Assembly: GCA_020746105.1 (NCBI GenBank)
Contig: CM036621.1
Location: 46,906,264 to 46,970,263 of the forward strand
Reading direction: 5' to 3'
Length of the DNA stretch: 64,000 bases
Source: Trogon surrucura
Lineage: Eukaryota; Chordata; Aves; Trogoniformes; Trogonidae
A program made the position numbers and the translations under genes. A model generated the notes under the pieces. It had not been told where the DNA came from. It was given only the letters and a program-made list of their open reading frames with translations, and searched no databases. Each line of letters starts with the position of its first letter. Position 1 is the first letter of the stretch. Shown piece after piece: positions 12,052 to 22,800 of this stretch.

Positions 12052-13841
12052 GTAAGCGTGAGCTAGTGACTGCTCTAGTTCCTTTGTGCTTGATGCAAAC
12101 TGCGACACGTAATTGCTGAAAAATTGCAGACAAGTACAGGATGTCCCAGAAGTTAGCTTTGATGAGATTTTGAAAGTGAGATAAAGGGAATGTCCAGGGA
12201 AAGAAAAACAGATGTCCATCTGCCTGAGAGTGCATAAGCAGTCACTAAGTCAGGAAAACATGTTGCCAGCCTGCAACATAATTGAAGGTCTCTCTGGACA
12301 GGAGCAAAAAGACACACCCGAGGGTGATAAAAACCCTAGGAAAAGCTCTGAAGCTCCAGCAATCATGCCAGGAGTGGGCACGTAGCATTTCAAGGCAATG
12401 CAGCAACCTGCAAAACAAGACAAGTGCGGACCCAGTGATGACTGCACTGATGAATACCGTGTCAGACAGTGCGAGCCCGCTTGCTGCCGCGACAAAAGTG
12501 TTGGAGTTTCCAGGCACGTTCATCCTGTGTGAAGGCAATGGCCTGCAATAAATAAAACAGCGTTGTTGTTTTTTAAATAGAAAGCAGATTATGATGTATG
12601 AGGCGTCAACTGTCACTGCAGTCGTGGCCCAAGTGTTGGAAATGTCATTATGGAAGTGCTCATAAAAGTTTGGCGAGGTTGGAAAACTGCCTGCTGTTGC
12701 TATCTGCCTTCAAATTTGGACCTGTTCTGCTATAAAACATACTGAGAAATACCTTGATGACTGAATAGGAAAGCATGCTGTTAGTAAACACAGAAACCCT
12801 GAATGTGGCAGAGGTAGATGTGCAGAGTCCCTGCCTGCTGTAATTGCACACAGGAGCTGAACCAGCAGCTTCCAAAAGGTGGATAAACCTTAAACTCCAG
12901 ATGTAGACCTGAGAAGGAAATGGCACTGCAAATGTTGGCATGAAGCAGAGAAATTAATGGAGCATATTCCTGTGTTCTGGTCCCTGGAGAAAGTTCCAGC
13001 AGCCCAGATTCCCTCTGCTCTCCCACCCCATGCACCCCTCCAAGTGCTGTGAACAACTGTGCTGTCCCTGCAGCTCCTCCTGAGCATTTGTGGGGCTGTG
13101 CTCTGCACCATGCCCTTGTCTGGGAGCATCACAGGGCTCTGCAGAGCTAGCCCGAGCCCAGCCCTCACCTTGCACATCTCTGCACGGGGACATAAAACAA
13201 AACCTGCTTCTTCAAGCAGCTTTTTGTTGCCAGGCCAGACAGCATGCAAAGGTCATTTGTAATTGTCAGTATGCCTTGGGCTGTAGCTCCTTTTGCAGCT
13301 TCTTAGTTTTGGAGGACCTAAACAGCCAGCTCTGCCAGCAAAGACAGTGACTGTCGCATCAACAGGTGCGGTTTTATGGGCCCACTCATGAGAATAATGT
13401 ATTAATCAGTGTGTCCCTGTGTATTTTTCAGGCTGCTTTAAATCATGCTTCTGGGGCCAAATGATGCCTGAAATTGCATATTATAAGCCTAACTTTCAGA
13501 GGTTTTTGTTTTGTTTCTAAGTGCAGGTCTAGCATCTTGACTTTCAATCTGGCTGTTGCCTGTAATCAAGTGAATGCCTCTTCTACCTCACCAGCCAATC
13601 TGAGCCTTCAAAACGTGCAATTCAAATGTCTGATTAAGGCCCTCGTGGCTGAATTCTGGGCTCCCAGTTCAAAAGTGGAATACTGTCTATAAAACTTTTT
13701 ATATCATCTACAGTAATATTAGAATCATATTCCCTTGACCATCCTTAGAAAAACAGTTCTTAACACACTACTGGGATAAAAGAAGGAGAACACATGGTAT
13801 CAGTAAAAACTAAGTTAACATACCATTCCAAGCAATAACAT

Positions 13842-13857
13842 TACACTATATAGTGTA
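13842..13857. repeat. Perfect 16-bp palindrome
   Basis: TACACTATATAGTGTA is its own reverse complement with no spacer. It could extrude a short cruciform or bind a dimeric protein. Nothing nearby identifies a function. Confidence 0.85.
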
Positions 13858-15059
13858 GCAACAAGCCAAGAAGTAATAATTATTGGGAATAAGTGGAATC
13901 AAGAATTGCCCCCAGTGTTGCATTATGCTCCTTTCAGTGGAAGAACCTCAGGCACACAGTATATAATAACCAGTCCCATTGTCAATGTAAAAGCTTGATA
14001 CAATCTTACTTAAAATCTCTCCTTTCCCTGTTAAACAGAGCACAGCAGTGATTTGTGCCAGGGCCGCTGAGTGATTTTGAATGTGTCCATGAGGTCAAGG
14101 GCAATGGGTCTGTTGGGTTTCACATGGTGCTTTCTTGTGATGCCAGTCCTGGCTGGCTGGCTGAGGTCCTCATCTTGGGCTCTCTTGCCTTTTCCAGGCG
14201 TGCCCTAGGGACTTGTCCTGCTCCTCTCCAAGCTTCCTCCACCAGGACCAGCCTGTGGAGCAGGAGGTGAGTATCACCACGGCCTTCAAGAAAGGATACT
14301 CCTTGCTGAAGTTCAAGATGGCTGAAATCAGCAGAGGATATGCCCTGAAGACATAGTCTGGGACTTGTGATGGAAAAAAGAAGTATGTCTGACCTTCTCT
14401 CCTGGTATGCAGCAGTGAGCAGGTAAGCATCTGTTCTTCCCCCCTCTCATTACCATCTGGCCAGTTTCCCCAGTTCCTCCCTCACCTGCCTGGAAGGTCT
14501 TGCATCCTCAGCTGGCTACCCTACAGACCTCTGGAAAGCAGCGTGACAAGCCCCTCTGTGAGGCCCCTAAGCCAGGGGTAGAGAGCCCTGACCTGCCACG
14601 GCAGAGTATTCAGCCAGCCTCCCCTTTCCCTCTCCCATGAGTCACAATTTCCTCTAAGCTTCCGAGTTGCGAAAGGGAATGATCCTGCTGTGCTGGCCCA
14701 TTCCCTGGTACAGCCTCCCTCCAGGAGATGAAACAGGGGGTTTGTGCCTCAGCCCTGCTCTCCAGGGCTGAGGAGTGCCCCAAAACCACCCTTTTCTTCC
14801 ATAACTATGATGGATAACAGAGGTTTCTTGTCCTCTCTCACCTGTCCGCATTTGTTCTTGCTCTAGCTTACCCTTTTATAAGCCCTGATGATTTTTTTCC
14901 CACTTGAAAAAGGAAAGTAGGGTTGGGTGGCACGTAACTGGGGGAAGCCAACATGCATGCCAGGAATGTAGGGTCGGGTTTTGCAGGGTACAGCTTCAAC
15001 TGCTTGGCAGCTTCCCCTCTCCATCATCCCCCTCCTGATTTGAGCCATGAAAAACAACT

Positions 15060-15230
15060 TCCTGTCAATAAACATGAACAAAAGCTTGGACGCGTCTTCA
15101 AAGTGGTGAGTTATGTCGAAAATATGTTTCGGAGCACTTTGAATGTTCCTGTAAACTGGAGGGAAATGATTGTTCACGGCGCTTTGGCGTTCAAGGAGAG
15201 TTTATAAATAACCGCCGCAGGTTTGCATGA
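15060..15230. promoter_or_regulatory. CpG-retaining island with TATA-like and FOX-like motifs
   Basis: About nine CpG dinucleotides fall in 140 bp, including GACGCGTC, CACGGCGC, GGCG and ACCGCCGC, in a neighbourhood that is otherwise CpG-poor. The block holds a FOX-type AATAAACA word (15067-15074), an E2F-like TTTGGCG and a TATA-like TTTATAAATA at 15201-15210, followed by a GTTTGCATG octamer-like word. Local CpG retention suggests either constraint or lack of germline methylation. I cannot tell an enhancer from a weak promoter. No convincing gene starts downstream. Confidence 0.3.
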
Positions 15231-15819
15231 GTTAGTTTTGCCATGAGAAAAAATGCAATGGAACAAGGAGGGAGAGGAAGAAGAAGGAGACCTAGGAGGG
15301 TAAAGAGACAAAAATCAGATCCAAAACCTGGTTTAAATTTTAAAATTAGCTGATGAATGCAGCATCACCTCCATGCCTAGTGTGCCTTTGGGAGAGTGTC
15401 TTCTCCCAGCACCTGGCCACGAGGCTGGTGGAGCAGGACATGGATGCTGATGCCGGCCTCTGCACTGCTGTTGCTGCATGGGACACGGAAAGAGGAAGAA
15501 AGCATATGGTTCCCATTGGTTTCCAAAAGTGAAAACACGTGCTGGAATCCCAGCCAGACGTGCTTCTTGTTATTTTAATGAGAAATTCCATAATTAGTGG
15601 CAAAAAATAAAAAGAAGCTACACTGCAAGTGAAAGAAAACCCCTCTTTCTCCTCTCCAGCGCATGATAGACGCATCAAAGAGATGTGGTGTTTTTACAAA
15701 CACACATTACTTGACAGGCTATGATGTTCCTTAATCTGTTGGCTTGAGGGAATTAAAAAGAAACATTTAAAAAAAGAGCAACAAATAAGAATAACAGATT
15801 TTTTTACTTAAACAGTCCT

Positions 15820-15985
15820 TGTCTTAAACGGCCAACGTGCTCCCCACCTGTAATTCATTTGTCAGCAGTTAAACATCATTACAACATTAACAGCCAATCT
15901 GAATGCAGAAGAGCTGGGCTTTGTATGGCTATAAACTACAGGACATCAAACTGTACTTTATGGAGTAGGGGCCAGTCAGAAGTGA
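15820..15985. promoter_or_regulatory. Candidate conserved non-coding element
   Basis: This is moderately AT-rich unique DNA with a CACCTG E-box, a TCATTAC word, GCCAAT-type words and a GGCTATAAAC stretch. It is flagged on sequence texture only; I can show no repeat, ORF or direct conservation evidence. Confidence 0.18.
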
Positions 15986-18019
15986 CCCCTTCTAAACTTT
16001 TACAATTCTCTGCATTCTTCTGATTATAGTAAAGATTTATTTGAACTTTGATATATATATGTATAGAAAAAAAAGAGAGCATTTTATTAAAAACATTTCA
16101 CCTGGTTGTTTCGTGAAAGAGGAGAGAGAAGAAATACTGCAAAACATCTTAAGCTGGTAGATTTTATTCATCTTGTGAAGTGGCCGTGGATGGATTTGCT
16201 TGGGTTCATGTTCAGAAATAAACACGTAGTATTGCATTACATCCCATTTACACACTTTGTTCTCCAAACATGTTTGACATCTAATTGCACAACTCCTTGG
16301 CTAGCTGGTGTAACACAGAAAGTCCTTGTAAGGGATTTGCCGAAAGTCAGCTTTTTGGAGGAGAAAAGGTGCTTCGGTGGTTGAGTGCTGATGGATGTCC
16401 TCCCTCACCTACTCGCTGTCTGCCGTTTCCCTAGAGCACCCCTTGGCGCTGCTGGGGAAAGCGTTTAGCAATTCACGTCTTCTGCTCTCTGAAGAATCCT
16501 CTGAAAATCTAATTTACCACTTCTCAGTGTTTCAGCTTGCTGCAGAGAACGTGGGGCCAATAACTGTGCACTGTTTTCCAGGCAGTGTCAGAGCAAGTAT
16601 GGGAAAGATATTAAGGTGGTGGTGCAAGCTGAGCTGTGCAGTCAGGAAAGAGGAAAACTCCTTGGATTTTCCTCCTCTTTTCCAGGACCCTCATGTGTTG
16701 CTGTCGTGCCTGGGTCAGCACAGATGGCTGCATTTCAGCGCTCAGCCATGGAGCCATGTAACAGAGAAAATATCTTGACGCTGTGCAAGTCCTGATTCAC
16801 CTGCTTGTCAGCAGTATTCCCCAAAGATGGTGGTGTTTTCTAGCAATAAAAAATAGGATTTTACATGCTCACACATACACACACACCTGTAATGTACGCA
16901 TACACATACATTACTTTTTGCAGAAATACAAGAAAAGGGGTGGAGTAAGGTGTCAGTGTTTGGTGGAATTCTATTTTAGGTATGGTGTGGCCGCAGCCTC
17001 GTGACGTCCAAGGTTGGACATTGTGTTGTTTTCTGCAGTGGATTTTGGGCAACATCCTCTGAGCAGGTAGATTGACTTAGGGACAGGTAAAAGAGGCACC
17101 TGAGCCATAATACCTGGAAAGTCCCCAGATTAGAGCAATGGATGTTTTGGAGGTTTTGCGCAGTGGAGAAGTGCTGATAAGAAATTTTTTTTCCAAGGAA
17201 ACTTGCCACTTGCACAGATTTGCTCTTCCGCATGGGGAAGAAATGTGATTGTGCTGAAAAACCTCAGTGTTCTTCTTTTAAATATTGTTTTTTCATTCAG
17301 GGTGGGGGAGACGAACCTGAAATGAAACACTTCATTTTGGTCAGTTTGACCTGATTGGGGAGTGTTTTATTCTTTTGATTGGATTGGTTTCAAATCAATT
17401 CAGAATTCACTTCTACTTCCCTCAGGGAAAGTGCAGCTCTGGCTCTTTTTCTTGATTATGGTTGTGCTCTTGTGAGGACCTCAATGCCCAGGAGACAAAA
17501 AGCAACTTTTGTGCTGGCCAAGTCCATGGGAATAGTGTAGGGGTACAGTTGCATAGTTCGAAGAAGAGCATACAACAATTGTAAGATATAAAATGGCCCA
17601 GCTAGCCCATATTTCCTCTCAAGCTAGTTGTGAGGGCTACGTGGAGGAGTATGATAAAGCAAGAGACTATATTGAAATCCTTGTCCTAAGCCTCTCTCTG
17701 CTGCCAGCCACCAGCAAGGCAGATGTCATGTATTCTCTTGGTAAGACAGGACAAGGAGGGAATTTAGATTTAATAATGTGATGACTTGGAAGTAAGCATT
17801 TTGCAGTCATTTCAGCTCTTGTCCTGATCTTCAGCATTTCAAATCACCTACACATCATGTCAGTTCTGACATTTCTATATAATATTAAAAAATACAGTTC
17901 GGGGCAATAGTCCTGGAACCTTATTTAGAATTTCAACCTTTTGTGTCATTTCAAAGCACGGAGCAAACACTGAAATGTCAGACCTTCCCCAGTGTCCTGG
18001 TCTGAGAGCTGCCAGGCAG

Positions 18020-18051
18020 CAGCTGTGTGGGGCTCCAGCTGTGTGGGGCTC
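18020..18051 (+). repeat. 16-bp perfect tandem duplication
   Basis: The unit CAGCTGTGTGGGGCTC occurs twice back to back (18020-18035 and 18036-18051). A degenerate third copy may lie near 18081. It is inside the putative U3-like part of the locus A repeat, where short tandem duplications of enhancer sequence are common in retroviral LTRs. Confidence 0.85.
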
Positions 18052-18110
18052 CTGGCACGGGGCAATCACCATGGTGGGGGCAGCTGTGCCTGTGGGGAGG
18101 AGAGACGCTC

Positions 18111-18120
18111 AGTATAAAAG
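18111..18120 (+). promoter_or_regulatory. TATA box candidate inside the locus A repeat
   Basis: AGTATAAAAG is a strong match to the TATA consensus and is set in GC-rich flanking DNA, as in pol II core promoters and LTRs. A start site would be expected about 30 bp downstream, near 18145. No stable open frame or known transcript can be assigned to it. Confidence 0.45.
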
Positions 18121-18665
18121 GGCCCTGAGCAGAGCCCTGGGGCTTGTGGTGCTGCTGGGCTGGGAGTGTTGCCAGCAGCTGCACCTCCACTTGACCTGTG
18201 CCCCTGGGATTCCTGCTTCCCGTGTGTGGCTGCAGAGGAGCGATGTTTGTCAGGACAGGTCGCCTTCCTCTGCTTCCTCAGGTAGGAGTGATGCAGCCCC
18301 TCCAAGGCTTTCTTTTCTGGTTTTGGATTTTTTGGGGCTGTCATTGGGACTCTGGGCTCAGGTGCTCCTATCTGCTGCTGAGTCCAATCTGGGACTTTTT
18401 TCTGCTCAGGACTTAGTTGCCATACGGAACATATGAGTTCTGCATTGATATATTCCTTTGTATCTTTGAATATATTTGCATGCTTGTAAGCCTAACATTT
18501 TCATAAATTTGTAATTTAATATTTCCATGTTTAGCTTTTGCTTGAAAGGCTGGGGAAAACTGAACAGTTACTAACCTGGTTCTAAGTTGAATATTTTACT
18601 GCGTCCTTAGAGACTTTGGTTTACAGTTGACTGTCATGTTGCTTCCTAACCTGTCATACCCAGCA

Positions 18666-19710
18666 AGAGAAGCTTAGAGTACTCTTTCTCTCCAGTTAAG
18701 GTTTGGGCATGGCATTTTATGGCTGAGATACGGAAGACAAAGAAAAGCTAGAATGAGTAGTTGCTGATGCTTGGGTGCTGAATAGCTCAGTGATCGCTAC
18801 ACTGAATAGCTAGTGTTTTCTCTGTTGGCCAGCTCCCTCCAAATTTCTGTTGTTGTTTTCTTTAAAATGTCTGTTTTCTGCAGTAAAACTCAAAGCACAG
18901 ATCGAATGGAGCAGGTTGTCCTTCCTCTGATCACATTTCTTTAAAAAGAACTGGTGTATTTTGAAATGGAAATTATCTTGTCCTAAAAATGCTGAAATCC
19001 AGCCTATCTTCAGAAGCACTGTTATCCTGTTTTGTTGTAGTCAAAAGAGCTGAGAAGGTGCTACAAATCCTTCTTGCTAAAGCAAACCAAGTCATATTCT
19101 AGCAAAATAAAATAAAACAGAACAGAGAGTCCTGAGGTTTTCCTGTGAGTGAGTAGGGCGGACTGGGGAACCTCACCCTGTTTTTGTCCAGGATCCCTGG
19201 TCACTTCTCAAGCTTCCACAAGATGCAGTACAATTACACAGAGGAAAAGGTGGTTTCTCTAACGAAGGATCTAGGACGTGCTTTCTGTGTACATTTTACA
19301 AAGCTTCTGTATTGCCAGTGTGGATATCAGAAGTAACCGAAGACACAAAGCAACCCTGAATGTTTTAGTTAATTAATTTGCTAAAAGAAATGACAGTTCC
19401 TGCTCCCACTCTTTCTGCCTCGTCTCAGAGCAGGCATTGCTCTCCCACAGCAGGTAGGATATCTCCTGTAGATGTACACAGACTTTGCAATAAACCCCAC
19501 AAAAGGCACAGCACACCTGGTTTCAGCATTTGCTCTGAACCTCATTGCTGAACCTTTCCAAATCTTTCTGCAAACCTGGTCCAAGTGTAGAGTAACCTCT
19601 CTTAGGAAAGATTTATTACTTTGGACTGAAACCAGACAGCTTTTCATCATTTTGGAGCCCCTGATCTGCCAGCACTCTGGGTTGGGTTTGCTGTGGGATT
19701 TTGGTGTTGT
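18666..19710. other. Unique non-coding DNA
   Basis: No recognisable gene or repeat lies in this stretch. It may include more internal sequence of the locus A element, but I can align nothing beyond block Y to locus B. Confidence 0.5.
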
Positions 19711-19835
19711 AGACCTATAGGATCATGGAAGATGGAAGGGACCTCCAGATGTCATCTGCTCTCATGTCCCTATCCCAAGTCTCGGGTACAATTTGTCCAG
19801 AGCCACAAGGTTTCTCCTCAGGGTAGAGTCCCCCT
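19711..19835 (-). mobile_element. CR1 LINE fragment, minus strand, degenerate
   Basis: On the plus strand it reads GGATCATGGAAGATGGAAGG, then GACCTCCAGATGTCATCTGC. This is the reverse complement of the CR1 3' terminus (usually ATCATAGAATGG, GGAAGGGACC and a CATCTAGTCC-type stretch). A TTTGTCCAGAGCCACAAGG stretch beyond it fits the next part of the CR1 3' region. Substitutions are many, so this is an old copy and its left and right limits are approximate. Confidence 0.65.
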
Positions 19836-22800
19836 CCTTCCTTCTGTTTTTTTGACAGACTTCCTTCTTTCCTTTTTTTTTTTTAATGTTCTTACCAGTC
19901 ATGCAACAAATAAGTTCTAAAATACTGAGGTTTTTGAATGTTTACTGTAAGCTGGATTGAAGCCTTGATGACTATGATGCATATAAAAGACCAGAGGAAA
20001 CAAGGAATAACAAGTTTCGTTGCCATGACAAAGGATAATCCAATACCTTGAGATCTAAAAATAGTTTCTCCCTATTAACCTCTCCATCATATCTGTTCAA
20101 GGATTGCTGCTGTTATTTTATTTTTTTTAAGCATCATCAAGAGAAAGGAAGGAAGAATTAATTCATGCTACAGAGTTTTGGCCTGAGTGCCAGCTGGATC
20201 AGTGAGCACACTAGGCAGGTTGAGAAGCTGGACTGAGTAGTGGAAGGATGATTTTACAGTTAAGTATCTGGGCTGAGACAGGGAAAGGCTCAGCTCTGTC
20301 TTTGACTTTTCCCCATGCTCCTCACATGGCATTAGACTGATACTTTCTGATTCCTTCTGGGCTCTTTCTCCCCTAAATGTTTAGAAAAAGGCTGAGGGCA
20401 TCTCTGTGCATAGGACTATTCCCAAAATATTCTTTCAAAGTGTGGTCTTACCCCAGTCTTGCTAGTCTCGGAAACAAAAGTCCAAGGAAACACTTTGATT
20501 TCCCAAGTGTTGTGCTGAGTCCCTCCTCTGCAGCTGGATTTTGGTTGGCTTCTTTTTCTCACACTCTGAAGAAAAAAGAAAAATGCACAAAGTTGGGAAA
20601 GAAGCAGAGACCTAGATGGATGAAAGCTTTGATTTTGGAAAAGGGCTGCATACATCTGAACCTCTCCAGAGGTGTGCTGACGGAGAGTTTGCTGGCCCAG
20701 AGCCCCCAGGACAAATAGCACAAAGTGGCTGCCAAAGCATGGACAGCTTCAACTCCTTCTCTGGGCAGAAAGACTGATAATTGCCCTTTCCTAATGATGG
20801 CTACAGGCTATGGAACTCTTGAGAAGCTGCTTTGGAAGAAGCCACAGCTCCATCCCACTGCTTTAACATATACACAGAGCTCAGGAGATCTGTGTTGTTT
20901 TAAAGAACAAGCCTCCTTTTCTCTCTCTAATGAATGAATCGATTGGATAGCTTTCTGGCTCATTTTCTTCCAACTTGTGAATCTCTCTGTTTTCTTTCCC
21001 TCTCCCCTCATAAATGCAGAGAGCAATATGCAGAAGTGCTACTGGCGTCATATAATCACTGACAATAGCAGTGTGCTCTTGAAACTATTCCAAATTGCAA
21101 TAGTGCCCGGGTGAACCTAAGGGCTCAGTGCAGGCACATTAAATCTACATGTTCAACCACTGAACTAGAGAAGAGGTGGGCTACTGGGTCCCCAAGAGGT
21201 GACCAGAGCACCCCCTACCATACCAGAGCATATAGAGCAGGGTTGGAGTCTTTGCCCACTTATTTTGGATAGATCTGCTGAAGATGTCATCAATTCCTAT
21301 TTCTGGAATTCATGCTATAGCACAGCCAACCCCAAATCTCAACAAAGTACAGGGTTTTCTGGAGAGCCTAAGGGTCTCTGCATCTGCAACTGCTATAAAC
21401 TGATGGGGTTTTGGCTGGATTTTTTTTTTTGAACAGTAAGTGGGAAAGTCTCATTAGTTCTGCTTGTCAGTTTCTGAGCTTTTGGGGTATCCCAGCGCCT
21501 GCCTCTGTGAAGATTAGAAACTGTGTATTTCTATGAAGGCTGGGATTCTTTCCCAGCAATAAAAGACGAGGTTATTTTTAGTGGAGTGCTGAACTTACCA
21601 GGGTCACGAGAAAATGGAGATAGACGGGAAATGTTGGTTAAACAGTTGTTATGGGAAACCACTTGGCGATGAACCCTACCTGCTCTTAATTTGTAGGTCT
21701 GGATACTCCTGGTCTCCACAGCTTTAAGTGCTCTGGATCTAGTGTACGTGCATGCTGGGCCAGTGGGAATTACCTTGTCCATGAACTTTCACGCTGTAAG
21801 CAAGGACCATTAAAAAGGTTGAAGAATCACCAACCTCCACTGCAGTTCTGTCCCCTTCCCTTCGCTGGGAAGGACTCCCAGATCTCTCCCATCTGCTTCC
21901 AAGAGACTGTGCTCAGCTGATGATTGATAAATAGATTTATGGAAGCAGAGCACTCCAAATACTCTATGTCGTGGCTGTTTCTGCTCACCTGTCATGTTTT
22001 GCAGAGCATTTTAAACAGAAGTAGTCCCATTACAGCTTTTCCCCTGCTTTTTCCATAAAATGAAAGCTCTGATTTCACTGTTTTGCATTAAACTGCACGT
22101 TGATTTCTTGCTCTGAGGTAAAGGGAGATGATAAACTTTAAACAGCAGAGTACAGGTTGGAGATCAAACAGGGAAACTCCTTGTTCTGTTCACTTAGGCT
22201 GAACCTTCAAAGCTGTTCCTGAAACACTCTGCTGCTCTGTTGGCTCCTGACAGTAGATACTTGGGCATGTGCATGCAATCACTGTTATACCATAAGGAGC
22301 AAGGAGGTCACCTGAGAGGTGCAAGAAGGCTGTAGTCCGGCCACAACTGCTGAGGTTGGGAAATCCACATCCCCTCCTCCTTTGGCATGAGGTTGGCAGG
22401 ACCTGTGCCACAGAGTCTCACTTCTGCAGCAGGAAGAGCCACTCAGGTAGGACTGCTGGCAGATGTCAGAGGCACATCCACAACATCGCAGGCTTTGGCT
22501 CTGAGGTAGCAGTTTGTTAAAAGCTGCAAGGTCTGCCAGGAAATAGCTACCTTCATCCTTTCTCTGTTTATTAAATTCTTTTCCTATGCATCTCCTCTTG
22601 ACAGCTGTAATGATGGGAATCTGCCTTTGCACCACTTGTTTCTTCTACACTGAGTATATCTCAGCATAGATGGGAATCGGGCTGCTTTGAGCTTCCTTTG
22701 CTGAAAATGAAGCCAAGGCTATTGGGTAACATAGACCTGTAGCAGAGTCAGGTTGGATTTCCCAGTTTTCAGACAACAGGGCATAAGTAAACTGAACAAT

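Larger units (their letters stand above)
6473..17990. other. Unique non-coding DNA with scattered candidate regulatory islands
   Basis: No gene is recognised in this stretch. Open frames stay below about 150 codons and lack known motifs. Separate entries cover the sites at 8580, 9080, 10154, 10271, 11948, 13842, 15060 and 15820. Elsewhere I see only AT-rich unique DNA, short CA/TA-rich patches (16047-16062 and 16865-16915) and no further CR1 copies. Confidence 0.55.
17993..18665 (+). mobile_element. LTR-like dispersed repeat, locus A
   Basis: This locus shares two blocks with locus B at 38.2-38.8 kb, which shows it is interspersed repeat DNA. Block X (18222-18385) matches 38645-38808 in reverse orientation, and both are 164 bp. 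Block Y (18603-18658) matches 38256-38311 in the same orientation at 53 of 56 bases, and weaker similarity extends upstream to about 18576. The left end starts TGTCCTGGTCTGAG, similar to the start I remember for some avian endogenous retrovirus LTRs, and a TATA box follows about 120 bp in. No gag, pol or env frame and no primer-binding site is recognisable. The LTR identity is inference; the repeat status is seen directly. Confidence 0.55.
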
